Of a stretch of DNA of 64,000 bases, positions 21,582 to 33,033 are shown piece by piece. This DNA comes from Fragilaria crotonensis (Eukaryota > Bacillariophyta > Fragilariophyceae > Fragilariales > Fragilariaceae). Position numbers and translations under genes: made by a program. The notes below the pieces were generated by a model. It was not told where the DNA came from. It did not search any database and saw only the letters and a list, made by a program, of their open reading frames with translations. The DNA is taken from positions 1 through 64,000 of the forward strand of contig JAKSYS010000146.1 in the NCBI GenBank assembly GCA_022925895.1. The letters run 5' to 3'. Positions within the stretch are counted from its first letter, which is position 1; each line of letters opens with the position of its first letter.

Positions 21582-22024
21582 GGGGAATTCTCAGAAACAC
21601 CTGTTATCTTTCCATTTTTCAATAACACCTATGACCTTACAATCCACCGAAAGTAAGGTTTACTATTTCACCCAAACGTGACTGAAGTTTTCAATATAGT
21701 GTGTACCAAGTTGTCGTAGAGCAGCGGCGCTGCCGGCTGCAAACGGTGTTATTGTAATAATGCGAAATCTTAAAAGGTGTTATTGTAATAATGCGAAATC
21801 TTAACAGGTGTTATTGTAATAATGCGAAATCTTAAAAGGTGTTATTGTAATAAGTGTAAAACTTAGACGGTGTTATTGATAATATTGAGTCACGAATGGG
21901 TGAAATAGTAAAACAGGTTTCGGTAAGGTCATAGGTGTTATTGAAAAATGGAAAGATAACAGGTGCTTTTGAGAATTCCCCTATTAAAAAATGGAAAGAT
22001 AACAGGTGTTTTTGAGAATTCCCC
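21582..22024. mobile_element. 443-bp MITE with long inverted repeats and 9-bp target duplication
   Basis: Ends are GGGGAATTCTCA and TGAGAATTCCCC. The left 58 bp is matched, inverted, by about 21920-21980 with only a few differences, and the last ~40 bp of the right end is present twice. Directly outside lies ATAATTGAA on both sides (21573-21581 and 22025-22033), a 9-bp target-site duplication typical of Mutator-like elements. No coding capacity. The interior carries five 31-bp iterations. Confidence 0.85.
21745..21890. repeat. 31-bp tandem iterations inside the MITE
   Basis: Units start at 21745, 21776, 21807, 21838 and 21869 with GGTGTTATTGTAATAATGCG; the last two are diverged. The leading word GGTGTTATTG also occurs in the inner part of both terminal repeats. 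Confidence 0.9.
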
Positions 22025-22138
22025 ATAATTGAATGCATTGTACGAGAAGGATTCTTGGACTCCATAAACCTGGCTCCTTCGAGTCTTAAATTCACTACTA
22101 TTAATTAAACTCACGAGTAAATGTAATTGGAAGTTGTA

Positions 22139-23337
22139 TTAGACGCCACCAATGTCAGTACCATGAATGAAGAATGATGCACTGATCCGATCACTAATAC
22201 TATTCCCTTTCGCATCCTTCAGCTTCTTTGCTGGTGGCTTTTTGTTCGTCAACGTTACCCAAATGACATGTGCTTTGTCCCATGAGTTTTCAGCTTCTTG
22301 TTGGAGCGAACACTCGAAGAGACCATGCTGCCATTGGCAGACCCACGCTGTGCCATTATTTCGTGCTTTTTCTTCGTAATGCAATTTGATAACATTGCCT
22401 CGTACTGTTCCAGCTCCTCCACTGTGCAGTTTCAAGAATCGATGCCAGCTCTTCGCAAGGGAACAAGAACACTGTATGGAACACTTTCCTTCCTAACAAC
22501 TGTTGGAACGAGTTCTGGGAACACAAGCGCAGCATCTTCGTCTTCATTTGTTGAGTACAAAGTTGTTCCTTGCTGTGTGTTGCAAGGATTGCCAATGAAG
22601 TCATCGTTGTCTTCATTTGAAGTCAAAGTTGGTTCTTCACACGAAAAAAAGTCCGGTTCGGTTCAACATCGGAGAAATTAGAGCGCCTCAATGCCAAGTT
22701 TATAGTTGACACATTGCAGTTAAGGCATGTTTCTTTGGTGGGTTTCACTGCAAGCGACGTATCAGCAAGGGTTGGCAAAGTTTCATTCCTGTATTGCGGC
22801 TTCTGGCTGGGACTCAGCTGCTGCCTCTTAGTACCTTGATACAAGCGGCTTCCTCGGCACACAACAATATGTTTGTCCTTGTAACTACCATTTCCAATTA
22901 GGTAGAATCCACCTTGCATTCCTGCAATTGCAAAGGTCCTTCAGAAGCTCCTTCCAGCCACCGCCACTAGAAATGGATGCAGAGTACTTGTCACTGAAGT
23001 ATATCTTGTAACCTTTGTACATAGGTCGCAAATACTCAAGAATGTCCTCGCACTCATGACTATCTGAAGGAACATTTAGTAAAGAGCCTGGTGCATGGGA
23101 TGCCCTGATAAGGAAAGGAATAACCGCTCTCCAGTGTTTCAGATCCTTGGATGCGCCGTCCAAAGCCACCTGTAATGACTTTGGCACCGCGGCTTGGCTT
23201 GTTTGCAAGAACGTTGTGGTGTCGGTAGACATCTCAATACAATAGGAGTGGGATGAAAGTAATCTTCTTAAAAGTGAGACAAGCACTATGAGGAGGGAGA
23301 ATGTGATGACAGCACGATGGCAACAACAAGGGAACAA
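22139..23337 (-). pseudogene. Broken minus-strand gene, possibly Mutator-type transposase N-terminus
   Basis: Starts near 23337; a likely first Met of the protein is MSTDTTTFLQTSQAAVPK. It continues with RPMYKGYKIYFSDKYSAS, GGWKELLKDLCNCR, GGFYLIGNGSYKDKHIVVC, RGSRLYQG, a Ser/Pro/Gln linker, then TSLAVKPTKETCLNCNVSTI. A frame change near 22,900 and further changes downstream divide it into pieces. The spaced Cys residues and the basic RGSRLYQG resemble the DNA-binding entry domain of FAR1/Mutator-type transposases; this is a weak inference. It is CpG-poor compared with the genes. Lies inside the 37-bp inverted-repeat element. Confidence 0.4.
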
Positions 23338-23566
23338 TGAATGGAATGGTGCTGCAGTATGGTGAAAAAATGTCGAGTTATTCTTATTTTAAATCAGATT
23401 TATGTACGTGAATATGTGCATGAATTCAAATTCAAATTCAGAGCAGGGAGGGCAGGCGTGGTGAATTGATTGAGATAATAAGTCGAGGAAAGGAAACAAA
23501 ATTCCCATCTTGAACAGCTTCCACTTGTAGCTAAATTTTCTACAAGGTCCTTAAGTAACGTGTCGT

Positions 23567-23603
23567 ACGATGACGAAAAATAGGTGACAGTTAATCGGAT
23601 CCG
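23567..23603 (-). repeat. Right 37-bp terminal inverted repeat
   Basis: Exact inverse of the left copy at 19934-19970. The TACO1 gene begins 126 bp beyond it. Confidence 0.85.
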
Positions 23604-23728
23604 CAACAATCCTTCCCGACTACTACAGTACAGTATACCATAGGGAATCATATCGCATAACAAACAATCTTATTTCGTCTGGAGGGGCCTCTCCTGGCTC
23701 CCCCCAGTGACAACCTGGCGTGCATAGG

Positions 23729-24601
23729 ATGCTGGGAAAAGTTTGTTGTGCCAGTGCGAGGCGATCGAGTCGATGGGTCGTCGTACAGCCGTTGCAGCAG
23801 CCAGCGCAAGGGTGTGCTCGCATGGGATTCGTCCAACAGCGCGGCATGGCAGGACACAACAAATGGTCCAAAATTAAACGAAAGAAGGGAGCCAAGGATG
23901 TGGCTCGCGCCGGTTTATTTGCCAAGGCCAGCAGGGCCATTATCGTCGCCTCCAAAGCGTGCCGTGGCGACATGGCCAATCTTCAGCTGCAGTCAGCCAT
24001 TCAACACGCAAAATCAATTCAAATGACGAAAGATCGCATCGAAGATGCCATCAACAAACACGCTGAAGAAAGTAAGGAAGGCCAAGCCTTTCAAGCTATG
24101 CGCTATGACGCCATGCTGACCCTCGGTGGGACAAAGGTCGCGTGCATTCTCACTGCTCTGACAGATAATCGGAATCGCACTGCAGCTCGCGTACGAGCCA
24201 GTGTTGTGCGAGCTGGTGGTGAGCTACTACCATCATCATCTCATGATTATCTATTCCAACACGTTGGTGTGGTCTTGTTGGAGGAATTTCAGGGCGATGA
24301 GGAGCCCCTGTGGGAGTGCGCTGTCGCGGCGGGGGCCACAAGTGTCGATGTCGATGGGCAGTCCGCCATCATTTCCTGCGAACCTCTAGATCTCTGGAGT
24401 TTGGTGACCGCTCTTCGGGCGAGCGGATACCAGCCAGATCAATTTGAGCATCGATATGTTGTTGCTGATCCAAATGCTTTAGTAACACTCAATGACGAAG
24501 GAACGGACCAGTTTCATGATTTCCTAGACAAGATGGACGACGATGCCGATGTTACTCATATTTACCACAACGGCAGCCTTAGTCCGTCACCGCTAAATTA
24601 A
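23729..24601 (+). CDS. TACO1/YebC-family translational activator (mitochondrial)
   Basis: About 290 aa. The core begins MAGHNKWSKIKRKKGAKD, the YebC/TACO1 signature, followed by FAKASRAIIVASKACRGD, LQSAIQHAKSIQMTKDRIED, NRNRTAARVRASVVRAGGEL and the closing VVADPNALVTLNDEG region. In mitochondria TACO1 aids translation of COX1; bacterial YebC relieves ribosome stalling. The about 36 residues before the core (MLGKVCCASARRSSRWVVV...) are basic and Ser/Arg-rich, a typical mitochondrial presequence. The ATG at 23729 was chosen as start. Single exon. The 3' end faces the giant membrane protein gene across 95 bp. Confidence 0.9.
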   Translation: MLGKVCCASARRSSRWVVVQPLQQPAQGCARMGFVQQRGMAGHNKWSKIKRKKGAKDVARAGLFAKASRAIIVASKACRGDMANLQLQSAIQHAKSIQMTKDRIEDAINKHAEESKEGQAFQAMRYDAMLTLGGTKVACILTALTDNRNRTAARVRASVVRAGGELLPSSSHDYLFQHVGVVLLEEFQGDEEPLWECAVAAGATSVDVDGQSAIISCEPLDLWSLVTALRASGYQPDQFEHRYVVADPNALVTLNDEGTDQFHDFLDKMDDDADVTHIYHNGSLSPSPLN

Positions 24602-24696
24602 ACTTCGTAAACTTTGCAAGCTGACGATACTATACTAAACAAGACCTATCTTTTTATGTGATGCATGAATTATGTCGTGAGAAAAAATAGCTGACT

Positions 24697-27600
24697 TTAT
24701 GTCATCGACATCGAATCAGCTTCCACTTGAAGCCGATGAGCGAACGCTTCATCCCCATCTATTACTGAAGCGTCATTGAGGTGACCTCCTAAAATGTCCG
24801 AGTCGTGATTCATGACTCCTTTGGTTGAACGTCGGAATATTGGTGCCTGTTCGCCCTCCTTCGTTCTTTGAAGATATCGATATACGATGTAAACTATTAC
24901 GGCGACGCCGACAAGGACAGCGAACACGATGCCTGCGATGCCACCTCCGGAAAGCGCGGCAGAACTTGATGTGCTTACTCCTGTGCAAGCGTCGATGCCA
25001 TCCACCGATCCAACCTTTTCACAAGCAACATTCATGTCAGCATATACCCTTGCAAATGCGTCGAAAACTGCGATCGGACCGTTTCCGACTGGCTTCACTT
25101 CGAACTGGAAATCCATATTGCGGTTTATGACATCGGCAGCGTCCCCATCAACACTTTGCACAAGTGGAAGGACAGCTCTCGAAAAGATGTATCCCTCGGC
25201 AAAACTGGCGTCGGCGGGAGCAACTGCCAGCTTTGCGTTTGTGACTGCAAGTTGAAGAGTGGACTGGATAAGTGGAACCAAAGAAAGAGCTTCGATATTG
25301 CTCACAGTTCGCAGCAAAGAACTACAGCTGTTCGATTCGACTTCGCCCCTCCCAGTGTACAGCAATAATATAAGATCCTCGTTCACCTTTGAGGTGCCTT
25401 CCGCTGAACACGTATTGAACGCAGCACACCGCGCTTTCGCCAAAGCATAGAGAGATTGGCCATTCTTGTTTCCGCCATCATTGGAACCTTCAAGTGAACC
25501 GATAAGCAATGCTGCCACCCGATCCCAGGCTTCGTGTGCTCCAATCATTCGACTTGTATCACCAGATTCGCAACCAGAAACGGCATCGTACATCGCTTGC
25601 ATGGCACCCATGTAAACGACTAAGAACTGCATGGTCTCGATCACAATTTCCTTGCGCTGTTCTTTCGAAGCACGCGGCAACTTGGTTGTATCAAGAGCTG
25701 TGCGAATAATGGTGTCAGCGTACTTGTTGTCCTGGTAGAAGCGCACGAAGGCATCAAATTGAGGAACGACAGATCGGTCTGATGAGGTAGCCATGTGGCC
25801 TAGGGAAAGCATTTTCGGACCGTTGACACCGTCAACAGTAGCATGCTTTCCATAGGTGTACAAATCCTCAACGGCGTCGTACGCTTCCATGTCCATCAGT
25901 ATTCGAGCTTCCAGGATATCCAAATCGATTTGCGCGTACTCTCGAACATCAGTATTGGGAACATACCCGGCGAAATGAGCGGTCGTCGGCTTGTCGACGC
26001 ATACGTTATCTGTTTCGGAAATGTGTTGACCTACATCAGCACAAAGAAAGCCCAAGCATTCGTAAGCGGTTCGAAGTCGTTCGACAATGTCGTCCACCTC
26101 AATAACGTTATAAGTCCCATCAATTAGTTTTTGACGGAGGTATTCGAAGAGATCCGGGTCGCAAGCTGCAGTTAAGGGGGCAACGGCCTGTGCGTATAAT
26201 TTGACCCGCGATCGGTCGTTGATGCGAAGATTATGAATCAAGCTCTGCATGAGAGGAATAATCATTTGAATAAGAATACGGTAAACGATTTCTCGAAGAC
26301 GTGGATAAGTATCTGGGTTTGTGGAACAAGCATCTGCCAACGAGAGCTCGATTTTCGCTTGATTGAAGAGGCGCAGGATATTGAGATTGGTTCGCGACTG
26401 GCCATTGACATTAATCTGAAACTTGTCGCCCATGCGCTCAGCGAGAGCATAGAACAGGTGGCCTTTGTCGCCATCGCCAGCGATTTGACCATCGCCGATC
26501 CAGTATGCCACTGCTTCGTCGATAGAATGAACCCCGTCATTGTCAGCGACAACCTTGTTCTTGCACTTATCAAGAGTCTCAAAAAGCTGATGAGCCAAGT
26601 ACATCCAGAGATTGATAACAAGCATGGCTTCTGCAGCCAAGGTTTTCGCCTGATCGTCTTTGTTACCAAATGCTTGGTTCACGATGGAGTCACCATAGAG
26701 ACGGGCATCTGCCCCAAGATATTGACCATTTGCAGATTGCAGGCTGTGACGATAGATGTTGAAGAGCGGTTCTTGTCGCATTTCCAGCGAGGAGCGAGTG
26801 CTGAACTCTTGCAAACTTCGCTTTCCAACCTCGATTCCATTGTCATCGTACACATTAGAATTCTCACCATCACGATAGATGGCTTTCGCTAAATCTAAGG
26901 CACCTCTTTCCAAAGCATCTTGAATTCTAACCAGATCCTCCGCAATCTTGGCCCTGTCATCAACGTACGTTGTTGTGGTATAGATACCGTCTCCGAGATT
27001 TGTTGGAGTGTCCGCGACTGGCTCGACAACTGCTGCATTGCAAACGTCGCGCTTCCCGAAGGTTCCAATATCTTCGCAGGAAACATCCATGCCTGTCATT
27101 ACGTACGTCATCGCTTCGTACAGCGAATCAACCCCATCGGGAACTGGTTGACTGGTCAGATTGAAGGCCGTATTGTCTGAAATAGTTCGAGAGCTGGTCT
27201 GGTTAACTGCATCCACAAGGGGAAGCACTGAACGTGCCAAAACGTATGCCGACGCTAGTTCATAGGCGTCGCTACCAGCTTCAAGGTCAGCCATCTCCGT
27301 GGCGTAGAACAGCATACCTTGCACAAGGGAAACTGGAAGATAACTCAAAATCTCATCCTCGATCACCAAGAGAGCACCTTCGCAGTCGTCAACCTGAAGA
27401 AGGCCTCTGCCATCAGTCAGAACAGCAAGAATATCTTGGTTGATCGATGCGTCGCCGTTGCTTTACAGGTACCAAATCCCTCACATGTTTCTTTCGCAAG
27501 TGAGTAAAGCATTGTACCGTCCCATGCGCCGTTGCCGCCACTTTCTGTACCTTCTAGCGACCCCACAAACAGAGCAACACCTTCTTCCCATCGCTGAACG

Positions 27601-30600
27601 GATGCAGTTCCATTGCGACAAAGATCCACTGCGCCATACAATTTTTCTAGAACCGCCATGTATGAAACAAGGCACTGCAACGCTCTTGTAACCGCTTCTG
27701 CAGCCTGATCTCTGCTGGCTCCCGCGAATTCGTCCGTTCTGTTGATGGCATTCACTACAGTAGCATCTGCATAGTCTTCGCTAAAATAGGCCGAGAACGT
27801 TTCATACTGCGGAACCAAACTTCTTCCCTCGCTTGTAGCCAGATTACCCAGAGACAGTGGCTGCTGGGCCCCCCTGCAATTAAAACCGTACACATAGTAG
27901 TCCAAGGCAGCCTCATAAGCCCGCGTTTCCATGAATATGCCAATCTGGAGGATATCAAGGTCAAGCCTGGACATCTCATAGACGTCAGTTGCTGGCAAAA
28001 ACCCAGCTATTGTCGTGTTCGAAGGATTGATATCGATGCAACCTTTCTCCACCAGGTCGAGCAAACTCCCTGTTGGACTTGAGTTACCCATAAGATCTGC
28101 ACAGGATACTCGAATGCATCTCTGGAAGATTTGAAGGCCAGCAAAGAAAAGTTCACCAATGCTTGCGCCAATGCTCTGTTCGTCCGAAAGCAACGTGTCC
28201 CTGAGATCGACAAAATCGGATGCACCACAGCCGATAGCTTGTGGTACGACTGCGAGTGCATACAGCTTCATATGGTTATTGTCATTCGTGTCGATGTAGT
28301 GGAACAAGTGCTGCAGAAGAGGAATGGTCATCAACTTCAAAATGTCGGCCAATACGATCTTCATACGGAGGAAGCTAGTGTCATCTTCTGTGCTTTGTTG
28401 CGCTAAACCCTGAAATGCGTTGAACTGGTCGATAATTTCTGTGTTGACGCGTGCTTCTCCAGACGAAAGTCCGAAAAATTGTTCGCCTTGTTGAGCAATT
28501 GTGTACATGAGATATCCGCCCTCAAATGTTGAAGCATCAACACCTTCACCTATCCACAACGCCACTGCGCGATCGACAGAGAGCACCGCTCGTTGCGAGT
28601 TTTGTTCAGAGCTGTAAACAACTGCATTATTCAATTCGTGGCACACTTCCATCCAAACACTCATAACGACTGCTGTTTCCGCTGCCAAGTCAACATTGCC
28701 TGTGATTGCAAGAGCTTTGAGGACCACTATGTCTGCGTACGCGGAGTCCAATGGGTCGTCATTCGATATGCTATCGAACACCGACTCATTCAGTAACGCC
28801 CATCGAAAGAGGTTGAACATGGGATCCTGGTCCATATCAACAGCTGCGGTGCGACTCAGCGCTGAAAGGCTTACAACCCTATCGCCGCTGACGGTTATGG
28901 CATTGCCACCTTCAATATATGTGCGATTTGCTTCTTGCTGTGAGCCTTGCTGCATATCTCGCACGTCGAGCGCCAGTCTCGCGACCCCAGTTACGTTGTT
29001 CTGAAAATTGTAGCGCCCAAGTCCAGGTGTGGTTGGAGCGGCCGGAGGTAAGCTCGGCGCGGGACTGATAGTTGGTACCGGACTTCCGCCAGCAGGACCA
29101 GAAGGTCCGCTTGGGGTTGTCGTCGTCACTGTAACAACATCCTCGCAAACGTCGATGTAGGACGTGTCATTGCCATATCGACCGATAGAGGAGCATTGCG
29201 ACTTGACTAGGGGGGTTGTCATCGAAGAAATAGCATTGTGGATGGCTTCAAAGACAGCATTTGCGCCGTCAGGAACAAGATCGTCGACTATGCTGAATTG
29301 CATATTCTCACGTATCGTCAGAGCACTTCCTGGATCACTAGCAGCGACGAGAGGAAGAATGGAGAAAGCAAAGGCGTATCCGGCTCCCAGTGACCCGTCT
29401 CGAGAGTCAACCGGCAGCTTGGAGTTCACGACAGCATAATTCAAGGTGCCTTGAATGAGTGGAACAAGTAGCGCTGGAGTAATGTACGTAAGGAGAGTCA
29501 GCTCAGCTTCGTCGCACGCATTGTATGTGAGCTGAATGCTGGCCTGGTTGAAAGCCTCAATGATCTCGACATTCGCTATCGCATTCCCACCCTCGCATAC
29601 CCCAAAATCGACACATCGATCTTTCGCAAATCTGAACAATAGTTGTCCACCATCCTTACCCCCGTCTTCGGTGCCTTCTATGGACCCGACATAAAACGCA
29701 ACAGCCTGGTCTAGTAAGGATACGGTAGCATTCGTTGTAGCAGCACCGCCGTTTTCCCTGCACATGGCGATGGCTCCGAATGCCTTTTCAAGGACAGCCA
29801 TGTACATGATTGCGCCTGTCAGTGTCGCTGCAACAAGTTCTGTTATCTGATCTGTGCTTGCTGTATCAAATTCATTGACTCGATCGAACATGTCCAGGAT
29901 CTTCTCATTCCCATAATCGTCAGAAGCGTAGTATGTCACGAAGTCCTGGAACTGGGTTGTGACGTTCGTCCGGGAAGGGGACGTTGCAAGGTCCTGCAAT
30001 GAGAGGAAACCATCAACCAGAAGGGAATTATAACCGTATCGATAATAGTCAAGCGCCGCCTCGTAAGCGCCCATCTGTGTCATGATGCGTATTTGCAAAA
30101 TGTCTAGGTCAATTCGTGACGCCTAGGAAGTTACGGCGGGATGAAGAATGGTGTTAGAAGTCAGCAAGGCATACAGCAGACGGTGGACACAAGCAACCTC
30201 CTGCAACATACGTTTCGTGCATCGGAATTTAGTGGATATCCTGCAAGCTTGAGGCTAGCAACGTCGACGGAGTCGTCACAAGCTGGGACGGTTCCGGTTC
30301 TGTAGGCGCCGACCATTTGGCAATTGATTTCCAAACACGGATACACGCTTCGAATCAGTTCAATGGCGGAGTTTTCTTCCAAATTGCTGAAGTCCTTCGT
30401 GACAAAAAGGTCCAGCATATCTGAAAATGCAGCCGGCATGCAGGAGCGCACCCGAGCACTCATTGCAAGGGCATACAATTCAATGAAGTCCGATGTTTTA
30501 GATGTTGCTAGTTCCATCACATGATGAATCAGCATTTGCACCAGCGGAATAGTCATATATCCAATCATCCTTCGCATAATTATTCGGAGTTCTATGGATG

Positions 30601-31576
30601 CGGAAATAGGATCTAATTGGCACACTTTGGCATCAATCGAAAGTTTGATCTCGAGCAGGGATTCGATGAACTTCCCGTTGGCGAATGCTTCCCCATTCTG
30701 TTCCTGACCAAAACGGGCAGCCGCTTTCTCCGCAAGATTATAAAACATGTTCCCAGTATCATTATCACGAGCTTCTTGGCCAGACCCGATCCATAGAGCT
30801 GAAGCGATATCAAGTGCGTTCATCATATCAGACTCGGTGGTGGCGTCGTTTCTCTGACAGGCACGGACGATATCGTAGAGCTGATGGACAATGTACATCC
30901 ACACATTGAAAGATATGATAGCATCCGGGATGGGCTCGAGCTTCGAGCTGTTAAACAGATCTCTGACCAACGTGTTGGCATACTCTTCAACCGGGAGGCC
31001 ATCAAATATTCCGGGCGAATCCCCTTCTATATTCTCGCCAACTTCGTCGAAAGCGTGACGAAAGAAGGCATACATGGGGTCATCGCTCATGAGAGGAAAA
31101 GCATCAAGACTGAGACTCGCTAGAGTTTGATTTTGGACGTTGCCATTCTCGTCGGTGTACTGTGCATTTTTTCCCTGCAATGTCGTGAATTGTTGGAATG
31201 GTGGGTTGTGAGAGTACTGGTATCGGATAGAAAAGGTCGAAAACAAGAGAACTGTCATTTCTCCCTTACATAATTATATATCTGATCCATGCGAGCCGCA
31301 TCATTCACAGCAGCTGCTTCGCGTATCTCTGCTATGTCCAGTGCAAGATTGGCCCTGTCAAATATGGTTGCACTGGTGCGTTAGAAACATCATCCTGATC
31401 CGACTAGTTTGACCACAGCCACGTAACGCATGAGTCAGATGTGCACCCACGTACCATTGAGAGACATCGTCGAAGGTTTCGAAACGCCCACCGAGTGTTG
31501 TCGGGTCCGCGAGGGCGGTTGGCACGATTCCTGCAAGTCCAACGATCACCCATCGAAGCAAGTGTGTCATCGTCAT
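24697..31576 (-). CDS. Giant six-module secreted/membrane protein (Fea1-like modules), one frame break
   Basis: About 2200 aa. Exons: 31576-31455 (signal peptide MTMTHLLRWVIVGLAGIVPTALA), 31372-31270, 31174-30212, 30122-24697; introns of 82, 95 and 89 bp, all GT-AG. The body is three tandem units, each an A module (SALWIGSGQ, VALWIGEGV, VAYWIGDGQ) and a B module (AFYVGSIEG, ALFVGSLEG, ALLIGSLEG, followed by a C...F..C pair), linked by [IL]DLDIL and an ALDYYxYG-type segment. A Thr/Pro-rich linker (PVPTISPAPSLPPAAPT) separates units 1 and 2. Near the C-terminus is one membrane helix (GIAGIVFAVLVGVAVIVYIV) and a tail of about 55 aa. The modules recall algal low-iron-inducible periplasmic Fea1 proteins (AxAFYVGS pattern); this is from memory and uncertain. 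One base seems missing at 27455-27457, between FGTCKAT and GDASINQDIL. Confidence 0.75.
30123..30211 (-). other. Intron 3 of the giant membrane protein gene
   Basis: 89 bp, GTATGT donor and TCCTAG acceptor. Joins NSDARN to ASRIDLDILQIRI, restoring the segment that is uninterrupted in units 2 and 3. Confidence 0.8.
31175..31269 (-). other. Intron 2 of the giant membrane protein gene
   Basis: 95 bp, GTAAGG donor and ATTGCAG acceptor. Joins QIYNY to GKNAQYTDENG. Confidence 0.7.
31373..31454 (-). other. Intron 1 of the giant membrane protein gene
   Basis: 82 bp, GTACGT donor and CACCAG acceptor. Joins VSQ-C to ATIFDRANLALDIAEI. Confidence 0.65.
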
Positions 31577-31699
31577 ATTTCTCCGTCGCAAATCTTTCCC
31601 GATTGCCCCTCGTTCACAAAATCGCGTATGAGCTCTTAGATCAACCCTGAGGAAGGAAACGCTGATACCTGGTGCGTCGTTTACAGTCAAGGTAGGCAA

Positions 31700-33033
31700 T
31701 GGGAAGCGAAGCCCTCCTAAGACAAAGATATTGTCGAGAGTGGTTACTAAAACTTGGAATGACTCTGCAGTCTTTCTCCCCGCCGCTTCCGCACCTGCGG
31801 ATCGTGCAAAGGAGTCACTTCATCGGACTATGCATAAGCTTGTGGCAACTTGTACAGTAGATGGTATTCTCTCTATTCATGCACGTAAAAGTAAGTATGA
31901 TATATAGACTCTAATCATATGTAGATTTGCGTTGGTAGCAGTACTGTACTACTGGAATACTCAGTACTGGAATAAATCTAAATCGCTACCGGTAGTGTAG
32001 ACCCTAGTACTGGAGTCACTTGCATGATTCGGACGATGCAGCCTGATGATGAGCAGCTCTTCAAAAAATGATGCCGAAGCATCCACATCGGGATACGGGA
32101 TCCAAATATTCCAGAATATATGCGTGATGGTTGTTAAACGAGATGCGAGATGTGACCATTTTTGGCGAGATCACCATCACAGCGCCGTCCTTCTGTATTC
32201 GATATCACCTGGATTACAAAACACACATTAGCAGACATTAAAACTAGTGTTGCAAAGCAATACCAAATACCAAGGCAATGGATATCTATTGTAAAGCACG
32301 CTGCAGCGGTGTCCATGATTTGAGACACTCGACCCGCGTGGTTACGAGCTATCCTTGACTGTTCAAAAGCTCTGTACTGCAAGTCACCCGCTAGTAGTAC
32401 ACTGCACGCCATCGCAGCGTATTCACACGAGGTCACGGGGATGTTGGTCGTCTTTGTCAGAAAGGTAGTAGGCTGCCAATCATAAAAACAAAATCATTGC
32501 GTGTTTAACCTGCTGCCTCAAATCTGGTGAGGGGACATTATCATGAGATACAAACTAGTTATAGTGGCATACGCCAATCAGTGTCACAGTAACTCCAATA
32601 TCACCAATGGGCGAAGTAGAAGACGAGACGCATTGAATACAATCCGAAAACAACGTAGTGTTTGCTTACAACCAAATGCAAGCAATGCTTCTCGATACTG
32701 TCATCGAGTTTATCGCTTTCTGTGCAATTGGTTCGATTGAAATCTTCTGCAGATGCGTGGGTAATAGGTCATGACGGTCGCCGTCCTGTACTTCTAAAAC
32801 CGGCGGTTGGCATCATGTCAAGCAGCAACACCTCGAGGTAGCCAACCAGGTCATGCAATTGCAGTTATAACATTGGAGAAGGGTATAATCGGTTTGTTAA
32901 GCATGCACCAGGCAGCTAGAAGGGTAATTTCCTTGCCATGAACCGTTCACTGGTTGTTTTCTATTTGGTTCTAGTCGGAGAACAGCGCCTGAACTGAGCT
33001 ACTCTATGTCACGGAGGTATACTTGATACATAT
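31700..33033. other. Gene-free spacer
   Basis: No supported gene; only short frames without domains. GTAC/AGTACT words cluster at 31,930-32,015. Confidence 0.5.

Larger units (their letters stand above)
19934..23603. mobile_element. DNA element bounded by perfect 37-bp terminal inverted repeats
   Basis: The sequence at 19934-19970 (starts CGGATCCGATTAACTGTCAC) is repeated exactly, inverted, at 23567-23603: 37 of 37 bases agree. The 3.67-kb interior contains a block of about 100-bp tandem repeats, a broken plus-strand gene with an HFD motif, a nested MITE and a broken minus-strand gene whose start lies about 230 bp inside the right end. No target-site duplication was obvious outside the repeats. 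The minus-strand remnant recalls the N-terminal DNA-binding part of a Mutator-type transposase, but no catalytic core was recognised, so the superfamily is unassigned. Confidence 0.65.

Noticed and set aside
21745-21890. Regular 31-bp repeats that might suggest a CRISPR array
   Set aside because: The units are directly adjacent with no unique spacers, lie in a eukaryotic MITE, and share a word with its inverted ends.
26233-26892. 219-codon plus-strand open frame
   Set aside because: Antisense to the giant membrane protein, whose frame is conserved in its module repeats here.
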